Assembly: GCA_032622095.1 (NCBI GenBank)
Contig: CP136068.1
Span: forward strand, 131,883,989-131,947,988
From: Siphonodentalium dalli
Lineage: Eukaryota; Mollusca; Scaphopoda; Gadilida; Siphonodentaliidae
Direction of reading: 5' to 3'
DNA: 64,000 nt
Of this stretch, positions 21,698 to 32,465 are shown piece after piece. Each line of letters starts with the position of its first letter. Within the stretch, counting starts at the first letter, position 1. The notes beneath the pieces are model-generated. The model worked only from the letters and a program-made list of their open reading frames with translations. It did not search any database and was not told where the DNA came from. The position numbers and the translations under genes are program-made.

Positions 21698-21900
21698 GAA
21701 AGCTCAGCTTCATTCACTGTATGGAACTGTTCTTTTTACAGCACCATCTGACGTCACACACTCTGGCAACAGTGTACAGCACTAAAGTGAAATAAGCATT
21801 GAGGGCTCAATTGCACCAGTGACCTTGGAGCTACCTTACAGAGCGTAGTCTCTTCTAAAGAACTTCATAGACACACCAACCAACCAACCTTTTAATTTAA
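21698..21900 (+). mobile_element. 3' UTR and CCAA-repeat tail of the LINE
   Basis: About 200 bp follow the LINE stop and end in ACACCAACCAACCAACC followed by TTTTAATTTAA. Short simple repeats instead of a poly(A) tail are common at 3' ends of I-like LINEs. The minisatellite element begins right after. Confidence 0.55.
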
Positions 21901-21914
21901 TCTGAAATGATTGT

Positions 21915-23163
21915 CAGACGATTGGGACCTTGGACGATTGGGACCTCGGACGATTGGGACCTTGGACGATTGGGACCTCGGACGATTGGGACCTTGGACG
22001 ATTGGGACCTCGGACGATTGGGACCTTGAGTCAGGACGATTGGGACCTTGAGTAATTGATTTCTTCAGTTATATATAAGAAATTATAAGTACGGTATATA
22101 ATATATTAGTTTGACATGTTTGATATGCCATAATTTCAGATCTGGAAATCTTATATAGCTGTTCTTGTTTTTACAGAGCTTCGGTAACACAAACGCATAC
22201 TTGATACCTACTCATTCCAACTCATTGATCACTGTTAAGAAGGTGACGATTAATCAGCGGTGATCCCTTTTAGCAATAACAACACGACCGGCACCTACTT
22301 TTAAAGGGGTACTGTACGCCAAATGTTGTTGTTGGTTTCTATAGTCTCCGAGTCGGAGAATAAGGTAACAATTTTTCCATTATTTGAAAGTCTGTTGAGT
22401 ACGAAGTCATGTTACGGATGACAAATTTACCGGAATGCAAAAATACAAATTGTCGTTGTCGAGTAATTTTTGTAAAGTTTTCAACCAAATGAATCAAATA
22501 AAAGTTATATTATATGCATACTATAGTCCCATATAATCATTTAAGTTATTGTATCGTCGCTAGTCAGTGAGTGACTTGAGTGTTCTCCCCGTATCATTAT
22601 AATATTTTAAGCAATCGTGTGTCCGATCGGTTTAACATCCAGTATCCCTCAATTACTTCATTTTGATTACGGAAATTCGTAATTTAATTGACGCCATTTT
22701 ATGGCTCCTGTCATAAATTCAATTTATATCAAATTATTAACTTTTAAATTATTAAATTTTAAGATAGCATATTAACCTGAGCGTTTACAGAATACTACTT
22801 CGACTCAAATTACTTATGTTTCTATATATTATCGATATTAGATCGTTGTTGTCACCGGAAATTTAATGCAAATGGCGTACAGTACCCCTTTAAGTAGGCT
22901 GCCGTTAAGTAAACATTGATAAACTGTACTCACTGTGAGTCTATACTTACTAACACTAACCCAATGTAATAGTTATTTAATAGGGACATATAAATTAACT
23001 TGAATAAGGTCCCAATCGTCTTGACCCAAGGTCCCAATCGTCCGAGGTCCCAATCGTCCAAGGTCCCAATCGTCCCGAGGTCCCAATCGTCCAAGGTCCC
23101 AATCGTCCAACTTAAGGTCCCAATCGTCCAAGGTCCCAATCGTCCAAGGTCCCAATCGTCTGG
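21915..23163. mobile_element. Foldback-like element with inverted 16-bp minisatellite ends
   Basis: The left end (about 21915-22052) is a tandem array of GACGATTGGGACCTTG alternating with GACGATTGGGACCTCG. The right end (about 23008-23163) is the same array in inverse orientation, so the ends form inverted repeats about 140-155 bp long. The non-repeated interior has no coding frame and hosts a TTAA element (22305-22889). I could not confirm a target duplication. Confidence 0.65.
22305..22889. mobile_element. TTAA-flanked MITE, type F, copy 1 (long form)
   Basis: Flanked by TTAA (22301-22304, 22890-22893), with TIRs AGGGGTACTGTACGCCA / TGGCGTACAGTACCCCT. The interior is AT-rich without a coding frame. 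The ends match the shorter elements at 42.8 and 55.7 kb, but the interior does not. Confidence 0.8.
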
Positions 23164-23724
23164 ATACCGTCTGGATACTAGGTCTAATATCACGCTTTAT
23201 TCTTACAAAAGTTTTATCTTAAGCTACAGTATAGTTACAGTAATACACTGTTGTCTTTATATGAAATCTAAACCGCGAATTTTCTTGAATTTCGATTTAT
23301 TCTTGATATCCTATTTTCGTGTAAAAGATACCTCGAAAATCCGTTCATCACTTCCCGATCTATCAGCACATCCGCAATAAAACGTGTGCACAAAGGGAAG
23401 TAATTCACACAACAGCCAGCCGGACTGTTAAATTTTTGTTTTGAAGTGTAAGAAACTCAGTTTTGTTCGCTTTCGCGATCCAATTTCCATTATCCTCGAC
23501 CTATTGCGTAATTTGCTTTGTCGTTAATTTCTCTTTAGTTCATATCAACCGAAAATCGAGGCAGAATCAAGACAACTGCTACGCCATAAATTGATAAAAA
23601 CAAATCTACTCACCAACTTGGATTTTGGACTCGGAGCACACGTCTTCTAAAAAGTGACTTGAGATCTTAATAAGAAAACGCGCTCAAGATCATATTATAT
23701 ACCCATGATTGTTTTGGGACTCAA
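23164..23724. other. Intergenic stretch with a possible minus-strand splice donor
   Basis: No recognisable protein. On the minus strand a GTGAGT donor-like site starts at 23613, preceded by AAAATCCAAGTTG, so 23614 to about 23690 could be a short non-coding first exon. Nothing else supports this, and linking it to STX17 would need an 18-kb intron. Confidence 0.2.
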
Positions 23725-25213
23725 TGGGAGGCCCTGTTCACATTTATTATTTATTTATATAACGCATAAGCGCAAATAACCTCTATCATTTGCGCAATCA
23801 TTTACGCTTAAGCGCGCGCTTAAACTTAAAGCCTTATAATAGATCATATTTGCGCTTAACTTCCTTAAGCGCAAATAAAAATTAATATGCATTGACCCCC
23901 CCTGAATTAATTTTAAATGGCACAGGCATAAAACACATCACTAAAGTCTATATAATAATATAGGCCCACCATATGAGGGAAGAAATCCCCCAATAACCCC
24001 AAGATCCCTTTTGTGACCATGGAAATGGTATAGATCTGGCGGAATTCGTCCCATGGCTTAATTTGTTATTGCCAGAAACATGACTATATGAGCAAGGACA
24101 CGGGCGCATGCGAAATTGGACCCGATTTGACCTTGAAATGACCATTTTGAAGGTCAAGGTCAGGTCGGGGTCAAGATTTGACCCGTCCAATACACTCCCC
24201 GGACAAAAGTAGCCCTAGGTATCAAATTTCATCTAAATCTGCCAGTTTTACCCGATTTGACCTTGAATTCACCATTTTGAAAGTCAAGGTCAGGTCATGG
24301 TCAAGATTTGACCCGTCCAAAACACTCCCCGAACAAAAGTAGCCCTAGGTATAAAAATTCGTCGAAATCCCCCCAGTTTTACCAGATTTGACCTTGAATT
24401 CACCATTTTGAAGGTCAAGGTTAGGTCGTGGTCACGATTTGACCCATCCAAAACACTCCCCGGACATAAGTACCCCTAGGTATCAAATTTCGTTGACATT
24501 CCGCCAGTTTTACCTGATTTTACCTTCAATTGACCATTTTGAAGGTCAGGTCGGGGTCACGATTTGACCCGTCCAAAACACTTCCCGGACAAAAGTATCC
24601 CTAGGTATCAAATTTCATTGAAATCCGTCTGGCCGTTTTCGAGTCTATAAAGGATATACAGTATATACACACACATATATGAAGTCTCAAAATATATAGT
24701 AGATACTAGATCTCTGGGATGGAGACACAAATTCTTGGGGACAGGTATGCTGATAATATGAAATTAGGGGTTTTCCCCCTATTTCAAGTCAATAAGTACA
24801 CCATATGAGGGAAGCAAGCCCCCAGTAACTCCATATTCCCCATTTATGGCCATGGGAATGGTATACATCTATGCAAGAGATGTCCCTTTAATAAAATATA
24901 CTAGAGCTTTGGGAGTGAGGCACCAATTCTTGGGACACCAGGGACAGAGATGCTGATATGCATTTGGAAATATGTTTTTTCTTCAACTTTCGAGTCCATG
25001 GGGCTACTACTATGAGATGGACTCAATCATTCACAATCAGAGGGTAGTAAGGAATGTTAGGTATTTGCGCTTAAGCGCAAATAAATTGATTGACACATAT
25101 TTGCGCTTTTAAAAGCGTAAATGATTTGCGCTTAAGCATAAATTATTTGCGCTTAAGCGCAAATGATTTACGCTTTAGCGCAAATAAATAATAAATGTGA
25201 AAAGGGCCTCCCA
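23725..25213. mobile_element. 1.5-kb element with TGGGAGGCCCT inverted ends and TTTGCGCTTAAGCG repeats
   Basis: The ends are TGGGAGGCCCTGTTCACATT and the near-inverse. Next to each end lie many copies of TTTGCGCTTAAGCG in both orientations, which would fold into clustered hairpins. The interior has two diverged direct repeats (about 23960-24055 and 24785-24890, both with CACCATATGAGGGAAG) and a nested Helitron-like array. I could not confirm a target duplication. Confidence 0.65.
24107..24703 (-). mobile_element. Helitron-like repeat element, minus strand, 3' end unresolved
   Basis: Read on the minus strand it begins at 24703 with TCTACTATATATTTTGAGAC, directly after an A, as Helitrons do. 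The body has about four units of about 127 bp marked by GACCTTGAC...TTTGACC and CCCTAGGTATCAAATTTC. The same 5' end and units occur in the complete copy at 62253-62746. No CTAG 3' end was found, so the element is truncated. Confidence 0.7.
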
Positions 25214-25289
25214 TAGATCGAAATTATAGAATATAAAATATATTGGTTTCACGAATGACCAACTCATAGAATTAATCGCCTTGCACTTA

Positions 25290-26400
25290 GAAAATGAATT
25301 ATGTCTTCTGGAGCTTTCTTACATAGCTGTCTCAGGCACAGCGGATTTTCGGTGGAGTTGCTGAATCTTGCTCTCTGTCTTTGGAGGATGTTCCTGTTGC
25401 CATTAATTATCATCTTACCTTGGCCATGGTGGTTGCAAAGGGCTCAGATCCCCAGTTATCCCAGATTGGGTGTGTTTTGCCTTGGGAAGAATCTTGAAGG
25501 TTTATGTACTTCAGAGAGCCTAGAGAGAGGACTTGCTTTTAGCTTCTTCTTTCATTTTATCAAACCAATAGTTGTTAATAGTGGTGTCAACAAGGTGTTT
25601 CCAGAGTACTTTTGATGGAGAGTTTTCAAGGAGGTGATGGTAGCTAGATCATATAAATCCGCTAGTCTGGATGCCTTAATGAACCAGTTGGAAGACTTTC
25701 TTCATGGCAAGTTGTCTATTGACAATTTTCCATTCGACAGCTCCGGTGTTCCGCAGCATGCCACCATTAGTCTTGAGTGTTCGAATATGTATGTCAGCCT
25801 CGAGGGGCAGCAGGCCAAGCATTAGTAATACACACATGTGGCTGTCCGTTGTGGAAGATGCTGTATATGTTCAGCATTTTAAAATAAAAAGTTGATAAAA
25901 TAAAATTATCCAGATCTTACTTTGTGTTAATGACATCCAGTCCATAGAGCAGTCTTGGTAGTATGTAACATTTCAAGAGGTGCGTTGAATATTTCAGCTT
26001 GAGTCCATTGAGTCCATGGAATCCCGCTCCAAGTAAGGCATAAGATGTTTTCCATGCAGATGAAATTCTTTCATTTGCCACTTCGTAACTCCCTGTCCTC
26101 GAGGTGTTATCTCGTGTTATACCCAGGTGGGTAGCACTGTTGACTGATTGCAGTGGCTTGTTGTTAAGGGTACACGTGAGATATTTTGCTGCCAATACTA
26201 AGGATGCAGGACTTTTGCTCACTAATCTGTATCTATTGGCATATGCACTTAGGACCTCTAGCATAGTCTGCATTTCATGTGGGTCTGATGTGCAACCATA
26301 GGTGTACCACAGTATATACCAACAAGGGAGGACCCCAGTTCCTGAAGGAGTCCAGAAAGCCATACCTTTCTTAGCATCCATAAAAGCAATGTTGATCAGT
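25290..26400 (-). pseudogene. LINE reverse-transcriptase C-terminal half, family D, copy 2
   Basis: The minus strand reads, in order: SDPHEMQTMLEVLSAYAN, CTLNNKPLQSVNSATHLGIT, SYALLGAGFHGLNG and CYILPRLLYGLDV. After a break come frameshifted pieces of the C-terminal region: LEADIHIRTL, EWKIVNRQLAMKK and LWKHLVDTTINN. The copy lacks the 5' part and has several frameshifts. It is clearly the same family as 9815-10676. Confidence 0.7.
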
Positions 26401-26536
26401 TTCTTCGTTTCTCTGGCTTCATTTTGTTACCAGGAGTGCAGCAGTAGTTGGTGATTCTTTTTCTATGAAACATTTTTGAAGAGAACGTTGGTGTGCTTGT
26501 ATTTTGTCCTTGTTTCAGTTGAGATGAATTTTTTCC

Positions 26537-26640
26537 TCGATATAAAATATAATATTGCATGAATCTGGTACATTTTTCCTCCACTAGGCATTTTGTAACA
26601 GTGTTACAAGTGTTACAATTGTTTTGTTAGAGTAATCCTT
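26537..26640 (+). repeat. Dispersed repeat shared with 56.6 kb
   Basis: About 100 bp, beginning CATGAATCTGGTACATTTTT and containing TTTGTAACAGTGTTACAA, recur with few changes at about 56650-56745. Both copies continue into similar sequence with CCCTGTTAG. I cannot assign a family. Confidence 0.6.
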
Positions 26641-26739
26641 ATTATTGCCCTGTTAGCTATCTAAAAAGGCAGTATCTACAGGTATGTGAGGGGATTTTGA
26701 GATGATTGTTTAAAGAAACTAGGATGTGCTTTATTGATT

Positions 26740-27690
26740 TTTATACGCCCTTTTGAAAAAAAGGCCGTATTATAGTATTGGTCTGTCCATCCGGGCGTCC
26801 GTCCGTTAACCTGTTGTCCGGATGATAACTTTAGTTAGAGTGAACCAAAATTTGGTATGTGGGTTTATTAGCCGAAAAGTAAGTTCAAGTTCGAATTTGG
26901 GTTCCGCCCGCCAATTTTCACCGGAGTTATGCCCCTTATTTAACGTTTTTTGACTTAGAAAATCCTTGAAATTTGTTGTCCGGATGATAACTTTAGTATA
27001 GTTTATCGAAATGAATCCAAATTTGGTATATTACTTTCTCCCACCAAAACACAGGTCAAGTTCGAACTTGGGTTCTGTCCGACCATTTTTGGCAGAGTTA
27101 TGCCCCTTTTCGACTCAGAAAATTCAGTTTTTCTTATGTTTTTTGGTTTCCGGATGATAACTCGATTTTGGAATGTTTATACGCAAAACCCGTTTTTTTT
27201 TTGTTTACATATATCAAAATACAGCTCAAGTCTGAATTTCGTTTTAATCCAATAATTTTTGCGAGAGTTATTGCCCCTTTTTTGACGTAATTTGACTTAG
27301 AAAATCCCTGAAATTTGTTGTCCGGATGATAACTTTAGTTAGAGTGAACCGATTTCAATCAAATTTGGTATGTGGGTTTATTAGGAGAAAAGACAGCTCA
27401 AGTTCGAATTTGGGTTCCGTCCGCCAATTTTCACCGGAGTTATGCCCCTTATTTGACGTAATTTGACTTAGAAAATCCCTGAAATTTGTTGTCCGGATGA
27501 TAACTTTACTAGAGCTTATCGGATTCAATGATAATTTGGTATATTACTTTCTCTCACCAAAACACAGGTCAAGTTCAAATTTGAGTTCCGTCCACCAATT
27601 TTTACCAGAGTTATGCCCCTTTTTTACCAGTTTCCGCCGACCCAAGAGAGGGCGTATATTGCACGCCCAGCGTAGCTCTTGTTATTTGAT
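26740..27690 (+). mobile_element. Tandem-array element, about 168-bp units, with CGCCC inverted ends
   Basis: It starts near TACGCCCTTTTGAAAAAAAG and ends near GAGAGGGCGTATATTGCACG. Inside are about five units marked by GTCCGGATGATAACTTTAG, AATTTGGTAT, CAAGTTCGAA and GAGTTATGCCCC, at spacings of about 165-170 bp. I know this as a widespread type of mollusc repeat, without a firm class. Confidence 0.65.
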
Positions 27691-27744
27691 GTAATAATAT
27701 ACACATGTAATATAACTTATACCATACTAATGTTCAAACTATAA

Positions 27745-27826
27745 TACATTTATTCGAGTTTAATGAACAAAGTTTTAAAACAAAATTTAAAACAAAGTTT
27801 AATGAACGAAGTATAAATACTATAAT
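27745..27826 (+). repeat. Short minisatellite, left part, target of a hAT insertion
   Basis: Degenerate units around TTTAATGAACAAAGT and AATGAACGAAGTATAA. The array continues beyond the hAT element at 30164-30305 (GAACGAAGTTTGATAT units), so the hAT inserted into it. Confidence 0.6.
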
Positions 27827-30163
27827 CAGGGATGTGGCTAGAGGGGGGTGTGGGGGGTGTCTCACCCCCCCCCCCCCCCCCCCCCCCCCCCCAGCAGAGA
27901 GCTATATTTTCAATAGTTGGAAATTTCATACCTGCCACAACGAAATTTCACACCACCAATAGGTTGAAAATGTTCTTGTAGTTTGATTATAAAACAATTT
28001 ATTGGGGGAATTTATTGTTTTTCGACCAATATTTGCATATGTTCCTATTTTTGGTCAAAATTTTTTAGTGATGTTCCGATAATGAAAAAGCTTATCGGAC
28101 CGATTTCCGATAACTGGAGGCACAATCGGCCGATTTCCGATTCCGATGTTTATATATATTGTGCGTTTGTTCCTATAATGGACTTATATACACCCAATGC
28201 ACTCCATATCCCGCATAGTTTCAAAGCCAAATACATCAAAGAAATATATACACACTGTCGTGACAGTATTTCTGCCGACGTCGGTTGTGTGCTTCCTTTG
28301 ATGTATACCGGTAGTTGTTTTGACAAAGAGATCAAAGGTGCCGACTCAGAGTAACGTTATGACCATGTGTGGAACACTTGCATGCAGAGTAAAAGTCTTG
28401 ATTGAATACTTGTAAGTTGCAACAATGTATGGAATGGCGATGATTATTAACTAAATTTTGATTGATGGATAATAATTGCTGTCATATTTGTCTGAGATTT
28501 CCCAAGTTTCCATTGGTCACACCCTTTTATCTTTTAACAACTCGGAAGCTTTTATAGTTCCGCCTGCTCAATTTTTGTTTCGCAAGTTCAACGTGGAGCT
28601 AAGCGTATTTCATAGCATACGTTGTACAGACGAAAAAGCTAATTATGCCCCTACTAACATTGATCGTTATTGAAGACAGTTCTGATAACAACTGTATTAT
28701 TTCATTCAGTGTGTGCTTCAAGTTATTGACATAGATGTGACGTCACATGACACGTGCTCTAGAGGAAGCCTCACTGTAATCAGGTCAGCTTTTTAATTAA
28801 AGCTTTCTTTGAATCTATTTCGTGTCAACGCGATTGAACCAATAACTTCATATTACACGGGATGTCGGGCATGTGTATTGCCATTCTTATAATATATCAT
28901 CATATCAGACTGCTTTGATGATGCCAATGGCTTCTTTTTAGGCTGTTACATCTGCGTTTTACATTCAATACTACAGTTGTATTGCGTATGTTTATTAAAG
29001 CGTGCACATTGCGCTTAGATACTAGAACGTTTTTATTTATTTTGACAATCGGTAAAAGCCGATGTTCAACTGCGAGGTACGATTAATTTCCGATGGGCTA
29101 TTATCGGCCGATGGCCGATTCCGATTCCGATTATCGGAACATCACTAAAATTTTTGACAGAAATGGTCATCAGTTGGAAATTTTCCAACCTTAGGGGGGT
29201 GACAGGTTGGAAATTTCCAACACTTGGAAAGCTTGTGTCCTGGTCTCTCCCCCGTGGCCAGTCAAAAACTTCTAGTTAATTTAAGAAAACAATATTGTCA
29301 TACAATTGGTCAACATTGTCATTGGAATTGTCATCAGTTGGAAAATTTCCAACCTAAGTGGGGGTGTAGGGTTTGAAATTTCGAACAGTAGGAAGGCTTG
29401 AGGCTAGTCTAGATGTTAGGATTTTGCGATTTTCTTGTTCAGATTTCAAAATTTTCGCACACCGGGCCGAACCATGGTCGGCCCGGTGTGTCATTGCCCC
29501 ATTCACATGGCCAATACAAAACTGCTAATTAGTTTAGCAAAACAATATTTTACTACATTTGGTCAAACTTGTAGACATAAATGGTCATCAGTTGAAGAAT
29601 TTTCCAACCTGAAGGGGAGTATGAGGTTTGAAATTTCCAACACTAGGAAAGCTTCAGTTGAGGCCAGTCTTGATGCTAGGATTTGCGATTTTCTTGTATA
29701 GTTTTCAAAATTTTCTCACACCGGGCCGAACAACCTTGGTCGGCCCGGTGTTTCCTGGTCTGTTGTCGGTAGCTGTGTGCATTTGTCTGGAATTAGATCA
29801 CTAGTTGTTTTTTGGGGGGCAATTTTCAGGTTAAAACATCTTAATGTTCTCATACTGGGAAAAATAGAAGCATGGCTTATGAATATATAGGAAATTAGGC
29901 CTGAGCATGAGGTACAAGGGGGGGGGGGGGGGGGGTGCAAATGGAAATATGCAAAAAGTTGTGTTGGTACGATTCTGTCTCAAGGGGGGGGGGGTGCAAA
30001 TGGAATTATGCAAAAATTTGTGTCGGTGTGATTTCGACTCAAGGGGGGGGGGGGGTGCAAAAAAGTTGTGTGATGCGACTCAAGGGGGGAGGGTGCAGTT
30101 GGAAATTCCCAAGGTGGACAGACACCCCCCCCCCCCAGCGGAGACCCTCTAGCCACATCCCTG
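27827..30163. mobile_element. 2.3-kb hAT element with poly-C/poly-G ends and a nested hAT
   Basis: TIRs CAGGGATGTGGCTAGAGGG / CCCTCTAGCCACATCCCTG are flanked by the exact 8-bp target duplication ACTATAAT (27819-27826, 30164-30171). Near the left end is a run of 28 C (27865-27892). The right end holds several G-runs (such as 18 G at 29918-29935) within imperfect repeats of GGTGCAAATGGAA. Internal direct repeats carry CATCAGTTGGAAATTTTCC and a small GC hairpin CCGGGCCGA...TCGGCCCGG. No transposase frame is seen. A second hAT (28066-29147) sits inside. Confidence 0.9.
28066..29147. mobile_element. 1.08-kb hAT element nested in another hAT
   Basis: TIRs TAGTGATGTTCCGATAAT and the inverse (diverged by a base or two), with the exact 8-bp target duplication AAATTTTT (28058-28065, 29148-29155). 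Subterminal CCGATTCCGAT repeats recall the TTCGAT repeats of the hAT at 12032-13121, and the length is similar. No transposase frame survives. Confidence 0.9.
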
Positions 30164-30305
30164 ACTATAATGTGAATGAAGTATAATGAACGAAGTATAA
30201 TATGAACGTTGTTTATTGAACAAAGTGTAATGAACGAAGAATAATACGAACAAAGTTTGATATGAACGAAGTTTGATATGAAAGAAGTGTGATATGAATG
30301 AATGG
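30164..30305 (+). repeat. Minisatellite, right part
   Basis: Units of about 16-17 bp around ATGAACGAAGTATAAT and GAACGAAGTTTGATAT, the continuation of the array at 27745-27826 across the hAT insertion. Confidence 0.6.
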
Positions 30306-31002
30306 TTGACAATTAATTTATGTTGTCGATGGGACTGCTGTGGTAGATCGTCATCTGCACTGAGGCAGTCTCTCTTCTTCTTTGCATACACGTCCGAACA
30401 TTTCTTCAGAAGTTGGCAGTCGTCAATTGTGGCGGTGAGGACATGTAGTCTTCCCAGAACAAAGTAATTTCTTTAGGTGGGCATGTGTAAATGAGCAAAA
30501 CATGCAATTTTATCTCAAGTTATATATGTCTATTACGTGTATTTGACTCATCTAGCTAACTATTAAAAACTGCATTTTAGTTAAAAATTAGCTCTATCTC
30601 CAGTTATCAACATGTCGGTTCTGATAATCCAGGGGTTAATTATTCGAAAACACTAATTTAGAGTACCATGATAGTGATGATACATGTATGTATCGTATGA
30701 ATTTTTGTATCGTTGATCAAGTATTTCGATTCGTATCATATCATGACCAAGTGTGTTGTTACAGTCCTATCATTACAGCCCTAATTGTGGAATAGGTACA
30801 TACATATACAGTATATATGTATATACCTATTCCACAATTTTTTTTTTGCGATCTTCATCTGTCTAAAAAAAACTGAAGGAAAAAGGGCCATTTTTGAGTG
30901 ATCATTTCTCAGGCCTTAAAATACATAACATTTTTGCAAGAATCAAAATATAGCAGAGAATGAAAATGAAAATGAGAATCATGATTCTGATTATTGTCCA
31001 TT
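30306..31002. other. No gene; contains a 58-bp palindrome
   Basis: At 30782-30839 AATTGTGGAATAGGTA and its inverse flank an AT-rich centre of ATATAC repeats. The remainder shows no coding frame or repeat that I recognise. Confidence 0.45.
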
Positions 31003-31010
31003 GTTAAGTC

Positions 31011-31891
31011 TAGGCTTGCCACGATTATTCGATTAATCGACTAACCTTCGACATGTATGGTAGTCGATGGTTATTTACTTTAGTCAACAAATCGCACAAG
31101 GGGGAGGGTGGGTATGGTCGTGTATAAGCAGGACTGTGGACCGATGCCATGCCTGGAAGTAACAGTTAACAGTGTATGCAGCGCAATTTACCACCCGATA
31201 GCCTGTTCTCTCATCAGACTCGCCACAATGCGGCTTCCTTTGCCTTTGATGTCGCAGCCAACATTTGGCGGTCATCTTTAAAGAATTCTGAGTTCTCACA
31301 GTCCGTGGTGGGCCAGCAGCTCACTTTGCTTTTATTAAAAATGTCCAGGTTATACATGGCAGTAAATGTGACGGCGTCCCCGTCACCCCCACAAAAGTTC
31401 AAATATCTGCCAATTGCTACATATGTCCTCGTTAACTTCAGTGCAATTGCACACCTTTCGCCCCAGTTTCGCTCTTTTAGCTGACTTAATGCTAAGTGCA
31501 TGCTCTGCCGAAATACGTATCAGTGGCTCGCGGCCGAGATTAACTTGACTTGATGTAATTTTGCACAGTTGCTGTCATGTCGTATGGGCAGTTTGCAGAA
31601 ACATTGAGCTCATCTGCAATTATGGGCAGTATTTAATAGTAAGGGCATGTTTATAACTACATCGGGACGAATGAGAACAAGAGCATGAGTATTCCTTGTT
31701 GTATATAATGAAATAAAATGCGGAACACTGACAGTTTATAACTGTGTTCAGAATGGATGTAAAGTAGTCATCGTAATTTCGCATTTATCACTTGTTTACC
31801 TGGATGTAATATAGGGCACATATATGGACGATTAATCATTAACAATAACGGTCGATTAGTCGATTCTGAAAACTCAGTCGTGACAACCCTA
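31011..31891. mobile_element. 0.88-kb hAT element
   Basis: TIRs TAGGCTTGCCACGA and TAGGGTTGTCACGA (left and inverted right). The flanks GTTAAGTC (31003-31010) and GTTTAGTC (31892-31899) match at seven of eight positions, consistent with an aged 8-bp duplication. Subterminal TCGATTAATCGACTA motifs occur at both ends. The interior is GC-richer, with short open frames in both directions that I could not match to a transposase domain. Confidence 0.8.
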
Positions 31892-32174
31892 GTTTAGTCC
31901 TGATTTCTATGACTCCAAGATTAGTCTTTCCGAGGCATTATAAAGTCTGTGTAAAAGTATTTTACATATTTAAATTTATTTTTAGTTTTATTCCTGGAAC
32001 CGGGCAGAGATGTGACAACATCGGGTATTACTTGGTATATTTTGAGGCTCCAAACTACCTCGAGCCTGTAATCTCAATGAAATTAGATTGAAAATGTATT
32101 GTCATCTCCGTAAAATTCATGAGAATACCCAAAGTAAATGTCTATTAGTGAACATTTTTCTTATTATATTGCAG

Positions 32175-32244
32175 GTCCTTGTGTGGCAGTTAAAGGGCCC
32201 AAAAATTGACCAAAATTTTATGACAGTTCTGGAAAGAATAGAAG
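32175..32244 (+). other. Candidate orphan coding exon
   Basis: A T-rich tract ending TATATTGCAG precedes 70 nt open in one frame (VLVWQLKGPKIDQNFMTVLE), followed by a GTATGA donor-like site. It has the look of an internal exon, but I do not recognise the peptide, found no partner exons, and its phase does not lead into the aquaporin start codon. Confidence 0.3.
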
Positions 32245-32465
32245 GTATGAAATGATTTTAATGTTGAGAAATAATATTACATCATCAAGATAATATTTAT
32301 TTAAGATGAGTCTGATTCGTTAAAAATAGTTTCTGGTATTCAGTCCTTCCCAGAAGACGGGTGCGATTGCTCTCGCAGACTCGCACCCTGTTCACACTCA
32401 CAATTTTCAATTCACGGGTGCTAAAATTTGCACTCGTCAGGCTAATTTGATTGTTTTGTTCTGTT

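Noticed and set aside
22930-23380. Repetitive open frames (GTIGTLDDWDL-type and QSSKVPIV-type) on both strands
   Set aside because: They are translations of the 16-bp minisatellite.
23614-23690. First exon of STX17
   Set aside because: A donor-like GTGAGT on the minus strand is suggestive, but nothing links it to STX17 across 18 kb filled with transposons.
28066-29147. CCGATTCCGAT repeats as a satellite or regulatory array
   Set aside because: They are the subterminal repeats of a hAT element whose TIRs and 8-bp duplication are clear.
29907-30186. Glycine-rich and proline-rich open frames on both strands
   Set aside because: They arise from poly-G/poly-C tracts of the hAT right end.
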